Assembly (NCBI RefSeq): GCF_020544465.1
Contig: NZ_CP066126.1
Span: forward strand, 3,286,001-3,350,000
Length of the DNA stretch: 64,000 nucleotides
From: Chromobacterium rhizoryzae
GTDB taxonomy: Bacteria; Pseudomonadota; Gammaproteobacteria; Burkholderiales; Chromobacteriaceae
Direction: 5' to 3'
Shown here: in pieces, positions 15,503-22,061 of the stretch
Layout: every line of letters begins with the position of its first letter
How positions within the stretch are numbered: the first letter of the stretch is position 1
Notes under the pieces: model-generated
The model's database searches: none
What the model was told of the DNA's origin: nothing
The model's input: the letters and a program-made list of their open reading frames with translations, nothing else
Position numbers and translations under genes: made by a program

Positions 15503-16060
15503 TTAACGGTCGTCCCTCTCCAGCAACAGGCGCCCGCCGCTGCTCAAATGCTCCACATCGCGCGCGCGCAGCGTATCGGCCGTCACCTGGGCGTCCACCC
15601 AGATTTGCGCGGTAAACAGCTTGCCGCGGGCCGGCTTGCCGTCCGCCACCGCCCATATTTTATGTTCGGCGTCCACCGCCACCTCCGCCGCAGCCTGCTC
15701 CAGCGCCGCCTGTCCGGTACGCACGGCGGCCAGCAACACCGGCTGGCCATCCAATTGCGCCGCGCCCATGCTCATCCGGTAGTGGCCCTTGCCGTTCCAC
15801 AAGGCCATGCCCTTGGCGGCCGGCTCCGCCTCCAGCCGCAGCCGGATGGCGCTTGGCTGCTCGCATTGAACGCTCAGCGTCATCCGCCGCTTGCCCAAGG
15901 CCAACACCCCGGACTTGGCCCTCTTGAACTGGCCTTTGTTCAACACGCCGTAATCCAACTGCTCGCCGCTCAAGCGCATCACGCAGTTGTCGGCCAACAC
16001 GGCCTGGCACAAGAGCAGGCCGCCCAGACCGGCCGTTGCCCGCTTAATCATCGACTTCAT
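15503..16060 (-). CDS. Fimbrial minor subunit or adhesin-like secreted protein
   Basis: This 185-residue protein has a signal peptide (GLGGLLLCQAVLA, cleavage near residue 23) and a beta-rich mature part with an early Cys pair (NCVMRL and VQCEQ). That fits a chaperone-usher pilin fold, but a Gly/donor-strand pattern is not certain. It is the last gene of the fimbrial operon, 14 bases after the usher gene, with a strong AGGAGCAAGG site. A minor tip subunit is the likeliest role. Confidence 0.7.
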   Translation of the reverse strand: MKSMIKRATAGLGGLLLCQAVLADNCVMRLSGEQLDYGVLNKGQFKRAKSGVLALGKRRMTLSVQCEQPSAIRLRLEAEPAAKGMALWNGKGHYRMSMGAAQLDGQPVLLAAVRTGQAALEQAAAEVAVDAEHKIWAVADGKPARGKLFTAQIWVDAQVTADTLRARDVEHLSSGGRLLLERDDR

Positions 16061-16074
16061 TCCTTGCTCCTCGC

Positions 16075-18573
16075 TCACGCTTCCGCCCGGCATACCGCGT
16101 TCAACTGCTCGTAAAACACCTGCTCGTCCACCGTTTCCGACAGCGCGAAATCCAGCTGGCAACGGTTGCCGTTGGACGTGGTCACGGTCAGAACTTGCCC
16201 CGGCTCGGCATTGTCCAGAAACACCTTGCCGCCCTCCACCACGGTGGTGACGAAACGGTTGTCCGCCGTCAGCACCGATCCGCCGGCGCTCAGCGGCTGG
16301 CCCAAGCTATCCTTGACCTCCAACAACACGCGGCGGGTCTGGAACACGTCGAACTCCACATGACGCACCGCGCCGCGGCTGACTTTCAACTCCTTGTAGC
16401 CGTTTTTGAGTTCCACCGTGCGCGGCAGGCTTTTCACATCCACTTCCAGCCGGCTGACGTCGTAAGCCGTCAAGCTGGGGATCACCGCGCGGCCGCCGGC
16501 GTCGGTCCATACCGCGCCGCCCGGCGTGTTGACCCGTACCCCGGACACCTTGCCGGTGGACAACACGCCAAAGCTGTCCTGGATCTGCGCCGGGGAGGCG
16601 GTGACGCCGTCGCGGTGGAAGGCCAGGCCGCCGCTCAGCCCGGCGGAAAAATGGCGGCCGGCGTAGTTCTGCCCCACGCCCAGCCGGGCGCTGGCGTAAC
16701 GCGGCTGCACGTTGACATTGGCGCTCACCCCGGTGCCGCGGCGGCTCTGTTCCGCGCTCAACTGATAACCCCAATACTCGTTGACGGTTTCGCTGACCGA
16801 GGTATTCAGGCTGGTGTCGCCGCCGCTGCTACGCACCGTGCTGTTGATGCGGCGTTTTTCCAGCGGCAGGCTGAAGTTCAGATACCAGGCTTGATAACGG
16901 CGGCCGTCAAAGGAGTTGCGGCCGTTCTCCACGTTCAGATTCAGCGACATCCGCTTGAAAGACTTGCCCCAGCTGCCCAGCCAGCGGCTGCTGACATGTC
17001 CGTCAAAGCTGCGGCTGGTGGAATAGGACAGCCGGAAGCTGCCGGCGCGCTGATGGCTCCAGCCCAGGGAGGCGGAGTACTGGGCGCGGGTGCGGCGCTT
17101 GCGCGCTTGGCCGGCTTGCTCTCGACCGTAAGCCGTCGTCGCCTCGCCCAGATCGCGGTAGCCCTCGGATTGAAACGAGGCCGATAAGGAGGCGCTCATC
17201 GCCTCGCTCATCCGCGTGCTCATCGCCCAGTTGGATTGATGGCCGAACACGCCCTCTTCCCGCGCCATGGAGGCCACGCCGCGCGCGCTCAAGGTCGTGT
17301 CGACGCCCAGGCCGACATCCGCCCCCAGGCCCAGGGCCTGGTATTGCGGCGTGCCGAGCGCGCCCAGCGTCCCTTGCGCCCGTTGTCCCAGCGCCCAACT
17401 GCCGGAGCCGGTCAGCAGCAAGGGTTCCTCGCCGTCGTCGGCAACATCGCGCAAGCGGCCGATGGCCAGCGAATAGCCCAGCGGCGCGGCCGCATCCAGC
17501 GCCAGGCTTGCCGCCGGCACCGTGAAGCGCCGCTCGCCGCCGTCGCTCTCCACCACCGTCACTTCCAGATCGACATGGCGGTTGTTGAGGCGGATATGGT
17601 CAAAAGAGAAGGGCCCGGCCGGCACTTGCGCAATATGGATCAACACCCCCGCCTGCCGCACCTCCACCCGCGCCACGCTATTGGCGACGCCCTCCACCCG
17701 CGCGCCGGGGCCGCCCTGCTCCAGGCCGCTCTCCGGCGTCCACTGCGCGCCCAGCAACTGGCCGGCGGCAAACAGCGGGCTGTCGACATTGATCACACCC
17801 AACTGCAAACGCGCGCGCTGGGAGATGAAGGAGCGTTGGGCGTAAGCGCCCAGATCGCTGAACTGCCCTTGACCGTTATTGGAGTAGTAGAACTGGCGGC
17901 TGCGCACAATCCAGTCGCCAATATTGACGCCGGCCTCGGTGTCCAGCGACAAGCTGCGGCTGCCGCTGCCCAGGCCCTGATAGCTGCTCGCGCTGAAGTC
18001 GTAGTTCAGCATGCCGCCGACGCCGCCGCTTTCCAGCTGAATCTCTTCTTGCGGCTGCGGCAGAATGGCCGCGGTGGGCACCAACAGCGCCACCCGGTTC
18101 AGATTGGGGTTTAGCTGCACCTGGGTCTGCGGCCAAGCGCCGACAAAGTCGTAGCAGGCCGGCGCCACGGAGACGCCCTCCGCCTCATCCGGGGGCGGAC
18201 CTTGCAAGCGCGCCTGTTCCAACAAAGCCGGGCTGAAGCAAAGCTGGCCTTGCGCGTCGAACTCCGCCTCCACCTCGCCCAATGCCTCGCCATTGAGCGA
18301 CAAACTCACTGGCTGACGCCCCTCGGCAAAACGCGGCTTGCCGCGGAAGTACTCGGCCAAGGCCGGGTCCAGACCGCGCGCGCGCAAAACATCGGCATCG
18401 AACATCGCGTCTTCGGCCGCTTCGGCGCCCAGCGCCAGCGACGGCGTCGCGCCCAAGGCCAGCAGCAAGGCCGCCGCCAGCGGCCGGCGTTTCCAGGGCC
18501 TTGTCGGCAGCCGGGCACCCGCCCACGCCTCCCCACGCCCGCAGTAGGCCGGGCGCTCTTGCCAAACCGCCAA
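16075..18573 (-). CDS. Outer-membrane fimbrial usher (FimD/PapC family)
   Basis: This 832-residue protein has the length and domain pattern of ushers: a signal peptide (to about residue 50), the N-terminal chaperone-binding domain, a beta barrel with alternating aromatic strands, a plug domain near 240-320, and C-terminal domains with a Cys pair (NRCQLDF and NAVCRAEA). Ushers receive chaperone-subunit complexes and polymerise pili across the outer membrane. The start is a TTG that directly follows the chaperone's TAA (TAATTG), so translation is probably coupled. The long basic N-terminus before the hydrophobic core is unusual. Confidence 0.9.
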   Translation of the reverse strand: MAVWQERPAYCGRGEAWAGARLPTRPWKRRPLAAALLLALGATPSLALGAEAAEDAMFDADVLRARGLDPALAEYFRGKPRFAEGRQPVSLSLNGEALGEVEAEFDAQGQLCFSPALLEQARLQGPPPDEAEGVSVAPACYDFVGAWPQTQVQLNPNLNRVALLVPTAAILPQPQEEIQLESGGVGGMLNYDFSASSYQGLGSGSRSLSLDTEAGVNIGDWIVRSRQFYYSNNGQGQFSDLGAYAQRSFISQRARLQLGVINVDSPLFAAGQLLGAQWTPESGLEQGGPGARVEGVANSVARVEVRQAGVLIHIAQVPAGPFSFDHIRLNNRHVDLEVTVVESDGGERRFTVPAASLALDAAAPLGYSLAIGRLRDVADDGEEPLLLTGSGSWALGQRAQGTLGALGTPQYQALGLGADVGLGVDTTLSARGVASMAREEGVFGHQSNWAMSTRMSEAMSASLSASFQSEGYRDLGEATTAYGREQAGQARKRRTRAQYSASLGWSHQRAGSFRLSYSTSRSFDGHVSSRWLGSWGKSFKRMSLNLNVENGRNSFDGRRYQAWYLNFSLPLEKRRINSTVRSSGGDTSLNTSVSETVNEYWGYQLSAEQSRRGTGVSANVNVQPRYASARLGVGQNYAGRHFSAGLSGGLAFHRDGVTASPAQIQDSFGVLSTGKVSGVRVNTPGGAVWTDAGGRAVIPSLTAYDVSRLEVDVKSLPRTVELKNGYKELKVSRGAVRHVEFDVFQTRRVLLEVKDSLGQPLSAGGSVLTADNRFVTTVVEGGKVFLDNAEPGQVLTVTTSNGNRCQLDFALSETVDEQVFYEQLNAVCRAEA

Positions 18574-19284
18574 TTAGCCGGCCTTGGCCGTCAACGGCGC
18601 GTCGTAGCTGTCCACGCTGAAGCCGTACAGAGTGGCCGGGTACAGCCTAACTGCCTCGGCCCCGGTATCCGTAACCGGGAACGACAGCGTCTGCCCCGGC
18701 AACACATAGCTGCGCTCCAATTGCACTGCGGTGCCCTGCGGCTGGAGATTCACGACCTGAGCCATCCGCACCACATAAGGACTGTCGTTTGCCAATGTCA
18801 GCTGGCCGTCACTCAAGGACCACTTTAATAATTTCCATGGTTCGCGGTTTACCGGCAAGCCCTTTGGGTGAATCACCAATGGGAGGTTTTGCCGTACTGC
18901 AATCGCCACTTGCGCTCGATCCGCTCTTGATTTTTGTGGTATCCCCTCAAAAATCACGCGCTTCAAACGCTGCGTTTGCAAAGGTTTTTTAAGCTGCAAC
19001 ATAAAGCGCACTTGTTGCCACTCCCCAGCCTCAACTCTAGCCACAGGCGGCGTCAACATCACCAACGGCTTCTCGCCCTCATCCTCCGGCAGGTTTTCAA
19101 TTTTTGAGTACAAAAGCAAGGGCCGCTTATCGGTATTTTGCAACAACATGGCACCAGCAACATCGGCTTCATTTAGCAACAAGACCGAAGTAGCTGGCTG
19201 CATACCTCCCGCCATACAGTTAGCGGCGACTCCCAATATGGCAATACACCAGCCCACTACTACTCTTTTTTTCAACCTACCCAT
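18574..19284 (-). CDS. Periplasmic fimbrial chaperone (PapD family)
   Basis: This 236-residue protein has a signal peptide and a two-domain immunoglobulin-like chaperone sequence; MLTPPVARVEAGEWQQVRF is the typical F1-G1 region, and YPATLYGFS lies near the end. It donates a strand to fold pilin subunits in the periplasm. I start at the ATG at 19284, with AAGAG about 7 bases upstream; a GTG two codons earlier is possible. A terminator hairpin ends only about 12 bases before the start, so much transcription from the pilin gene should stop there. Confidence 0.88.
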   Translation of the reverse strand: MGRLKKRVVVGWCIAILGVAANCMAGGMQPATSVLLLNEADVAGAMLLQNTDKRPLLLYSKIENLPEDEGEKPLVMLTPPVARVEAGEWQQVRFMLQLKKPLQTQRLKRVIFEGIPQKSRADRAQVAIAVRQNLPLVIHPKGLPVNREPWKLLKWSLSDGQLTLANDSPYVVRMAQVVNLQPQGTAVQLERSYVLPGQTLSFPVTDTGAEAVRLYPATLYGFSVDSYDAPLTAKAG

Positions 19285-19295
19285 ATACACACTCT

Positions 19296-19336
19296 TAAAA
19301 AAACACCCCCGTATAAATCTTTGCAGCCGGGGGTGT
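19296..19336 (-). terminator. Partial terminator between fimbrial subunit and chaperone genes
   Basis: Minus strand: ACACCCCC (complement region 19329-19336) pairs with GGGGGTGT (19303-19310) over an 18-nt loop, followed by seven T. It is a good Rho-independent signal inside the operon. Such a signal would give far more major subunit than chaperone and usher mRNA, a common design in pilus operons. Confidence 0.75.
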
Positions 19337-19415
19337 CAAATCAGCCAATGCAAAAGCATCTATTTACCCAAAGTTAGATACTTATGCACCAACCAATAAA
19401 ATTAATCAACAAGCA

Positions 19416-20093
19416 TTAAAGGTAATTCAGTTCCAATGTCGCCACCCCCTCGAACTCAGCCTTATCTTTCACCGCCAACTTTCTATCAATAAAAATAGTA
19501 GGCTTCACAGCAGAATGCCATTCTTTAAAACCAAGAGGGGTCGCTGTGTCACCATCCTTCTTCATAGGGGTATAATAATACCCGGAGAAAACCTTATCTG
19601 CATTAGGTTCCTTCACCCAAGAACCGTCCAGATTGGTCTCAGACCTAGCATAATCAGCCTTAACCGAATCTTCCCCTTCACCTACTATCACCTTATTATG
19701 ATCATTCGAAACAGTAAAACGAAAATACCCTACCTTAGCATCCCCAATAAAACCCAAACCAAATCTGTCTTTATGCCCATCACCATGAACAGAACCCGGA
19801 TTATTATCGACAAACCTGACTGACATCTGTTGCACAGCATCACATCTTACTTTAAAAGGCATAACATCACCCTTTTTTTCCAGAAAACCATCTCCTCCTT
19901 GCAAACTCTTCGAATCAAACACTCCAAAATCCTGAACCTCTTTGCCGTAAAAATCCACCACACAAGCCGCCGGCTCAATAGTGCCTTTTAAAATAAACTG
20001 CCCATGCGCCAACGGGCCTTCCGACTTAGCCAGACCCGCACAAAAAATAGTGAATGTAGCTGCCACACAAACCACACCTTTTGAATTCAACAT
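19416..20093 (-). CDS. Major fimbrial subunit, DUF1120-like
   Basis: This 225-residue protein has a signal peptide ending near AKSEG. The mature part has a Cys pair (PAACVVDFYG and VRCDAV) placed as in pilin folds and a C-terminal ATLELNY strand of the kind taken up by chaperones. It resembles the DUF1120 fimbrial proteins of the E. coli yhc-type operon. The gene is clearly AT-rich compared with the rest of the window, a sign of horizontal origin. It is the first gene of the operon, with promoter motif copy 2 about 35 bases upstream of its start. Confidence 0.8.
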   Translation of the reverse strand: MLNSKGVVCVAATFTIFCAGLAKSEGPLAHGQFILKGTIEPAACVVDFYGKEVQDFGVFDSKSLQGGDGFLEKKGDVMPFKVRCDAVQQMSVRFVDNNPGSVHGDGHKDRFGLGFIGDAKVGYFRFTVSNDHNKVIVGEGEDSVKADYARSETNLDGSWVKEPNADKVFSGYYYTPMKKDGDTATPLGFKEWHSAVKPTIFIDRKLAVKDKAEFEGVATLELNYL

Positions 20094-20127
20094 AACAATC
20101 TCAATATAAAAACTAATAGGAAAAAAT

Positions 20128-20172
20128 ACTATACCCTTCTAGTTCAACACAAAATATCTGACCAGTACTAAA
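20128..20172 (-). promoter_or_regulatory. Shared promoter motif, copy 2 (fimbrial operon)
   Basis: Minus strand: TTTAGTACTGGTCAGATAT (complement of 20154-20172), 20 nt, then TATAGT (complement of 20128-20133), a good -10 box. No consensus -35 is present, and the motif overlaps where a -35 would sit. This suggests an activator site. The predicted start of transcription is about 28 nt before the fimbrial ATG. Confidence 0.65.
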
Positions 20173-20221
20173 CCAACAAAAACCATCCAACTTCACGCAA
20201 AACACCACTGAAGCGCCCTAT

Positions 20222-21064
20222 TCAAGGCCCATAAGATTCAGCATTTTTTAAAAAACCCTTAATTACACCACCCCACGCAGCACTATCACTCCGATAACAA
20301 GCATCATGATCACCCCCTTGCATAAACAACTTGGCTTTAGGCTGAGGACTGAGTTGATATAGACGTTCACCCAACTCCATCGGCACCACTTCATCTCCAG
20401 AGCAATGGATGAATAGTTTCGGCGCGGCAATGGCCGGCAGTTTGGAATAGGAGGAGAAGTTATGGCGGATCAGCGCGTCAAACGGCAGCCATGAGGCGGT
20501 ATAGGATTTGGCGATGTCCGCGACGGACAAGAAGCCGCCGTCGATAATCACTCCGTCCACGCCCAGCGACACCGCCGCCATATCCATGGCGATGGCCCCG
20601 CCCAGCGAGTGGCCGTACACCAGGTGCTTGGACGCCTCCGGCACCAGCTTCTTGAAGGCCTGCCAGGCCACCCTGGCATCGGTGTAGACCGAACGCTGCG
20701 AGGGCAGATACCAGGCGCCGTCGCCGTAGCCGCGGTAGTCGATCGCCATCACCGCCAGGCCCAGCCGACGCAGGCTGAGGATTAAATCGACATCGGTGTG
20801 CAGCGTGCTGTCGTTGCCGTGCAAGAACAGCACCGCCGGCGCGGCGGACGATTCGGCCGGCAACCACCATGCATGCACCAGGCCGCCGCCTTCCGTCTTG
20901 GCGACCGGCAGCCAGGTTTCCTGGTAAGTCACCCCGTAATCTTGCGGGGTTTTGCCGGTTTGATACGAGGGGCTGAGGATGAAGTATCGCTGCGCCAGCT
21001 CCCATAAGCTCAGCGCCAGCAAAACGGCGGCCAACAAGGCCAGGATTCTTTTAAACGCGCCCAT
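20222..21064 (-). CDS. Membrane-anchored alpha/beta hydrolase
   Basis: This 280-residue protein has one hydrophobic N-terminal segment (residues 5-22), so it is probably anchored with its hydrolase domain outside the cytoplasm. The fold is of the BEM46/YfhR type: LFLHGND oxyanion region, DYRGYGD, nucleophile in YGHSLGGA, Asp in CSGDEVV, His in GGDHDACY. The ATG at 21064 lacks a good ribosome site; one at 21097 is possible. The last 180 bases are AT-rich, like the fimbrial genes. Promoter motif copy 3 lies upstream. Confidence 0.8.
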   Translation of the reverse strand: MGAFKRILALLAAVLLALSLWELAQRYFILSPSYQTGKTPQDYGVTYQETWLPVAKTEGGGLVHAWWLPAESSAAPAVLFLHGNDSTLHTDVDLILSLRRLGLAVMAIDYRGYGDGAWYLPSQRSVYTDARVAWQAFKKLVPEASKHLVYGHSLGGAIAMDMAAVSLGVDGVIIDGGFLSVADIAKSYTASWLPFDALIRHNFSSYSKLPAIAAPKLFIHCSGDEVVPMELGERLYQLSPQPKAKLFMQGGDHDACYRSDSAAWGGVIKGFLKNAESYGP

Positions 21065-21175
21065 GCGCACACCAGACTTTGAAACGCCACCCGCCATCAA
21101 CAGAGCACCCAGTTCAATATAAACGCCATGCTCGCCTGCTTGCCGTCTTTCAGGCCAGGCGAAATCCAATCCGGC

Positions 21176-21220
21176 AGCTTAGCCATGCTCGGTGCGGGGG
21201 GATATTTGACCAGTACGAAA
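21176..21220 (-). promoter_or_regulatory. Shared promoter motif, copy 3
   Basis: Minus strand: TTTCGTACTGGTCAAATAT (complement of 21202-21220), 20 nt, then TAAGCT (complement of 21176-21181). The spacing is the same as at copies 1 and 2, but the -10 is weaker. It is positioned to drive the anchored hydrolase gene. Confidence 0.5.
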
Positions 21221-21357
21221 TGCGCGCCGCGCGGCGGGGATCTCACCTTAAAACGACTATACTGGCCGACCTATGCGTGAGCAGACACGCAGGATGCGCG
21301 GGAACCCGCGGCGGGGAAGCGGCACCAAGAAAGGGCCGCCGGGAGAAAAGAAAGGTA

Positions 21358-21990
21358 TCAGGGCTTGAACAGCAGCAGCAGGTCCGCGTCGCGCTCCGCG
21401 CCCAGTTTACGCATGGCGCTGGCCTTCTGGGTGCTGATGGTTTGCTTGCTGCGCTTGAGTTTGGCCGCGATGTCGTTCACCGTCAGGCCGGCGACGAAGA
21501 GCCGCACCACTTCGGCTTCGCGCGCGGTCAAGGCGCGCTTGTCGGCGGGCTGGGCCAGGTGGTCGGCCTCCAGCAAACGCTCCACCGCCGGGGAGAAGTA
21601 GGCCGTTTTGGCCATGGCGCCGTACACCGCCGGCAATAGGTGCTCGATGGCGTCGGATTTGCTCAGGATGCAGTGAATGCCCAGGCCGCGCAGCGAGCGC
21701 ACCACCAGGGCGTTGTCCATCATGGTGAGCACCACGATGCCCAGTTCCGGGTACAGCCGGCGCAAGCGCTCGAACATGGCCGCGCCGTCGCCGGATTCAC
21801 AGCCGGGCATGGAGTAATCGGACACCAGCACGTCGCAAGGCTGGCTGGCCAGCATGTCCCACAGAGCGGTGGCGCTATTGGCCTTGCCCGCCACGCGGAT
21901 GGAGCGCTGCCCTTGCAAGGCGTGCTCCAAGCCGCTGAGCACCGAGGGATGATCATCCACTAAGAAGACTTTTATTTCCGCTGTCGCCAT
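21358..21990 (-). CDS. NarL/LuxR-family response regulator (RcsB/BvgA-like)
   Basis: This 210-residue protein has an N-terminal receiver domain (Asp pair at 12-13, phospho-acceptor Asp58, Lys near 108) and a C-terminal LuxR-type helix-turn-helix (LTAREAEVVRLF...NDIAAKLKRS) at about 148-200. It is divergent from a hybrid histidine kinase with an HPt domain, the usual partner of RcsB, BvgA or EvgA-like regulators. The ATG at 21990 is preferred over an upstream TTG. Known relatives control capsule, fimbriae and virulence; control of the adjacent fimbrial operon is an inference. Confidence 0.88.
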   Translation of the reverse strand: MATAEIKVFLVDDHPSVLSGLEHALQGQRSIRVAGKANSATALWDMLASQPCDVLVSDYSMPGCESGDGAAMFERLRRLYPELGIVVLTMMDNALVVRSLRGLGIHCILSKSDAIEHLLPAVYGAMAKTAYFSPAVERLLEADHLAQPADKRALTAREAEVVRLFVAGLTVNDIAAKLKRSKQTISTQKASAMRKLGAERDADLLLLFKP

Positions 21991-22061
21991 GTCGTTCACA
22001 TGAAATTTAAACAATTGTTTTCAAGACATTCTATTTTTATAGCTAAGCAAATATCCTGAAA
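21991..22061. promoter_or_regulatory. Divergent AT-rich promoter region of the two-component pair
   Basis: This 71-base AT-rich interval separates the divergent regulator and kinase genes and must hold promoters for both. It includes AACAATTGTT (22011-22019 region), a short palindrome that could bind a regulator. I could not assign -35 and -10 boxes with confidence. Confidence 0.4.
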
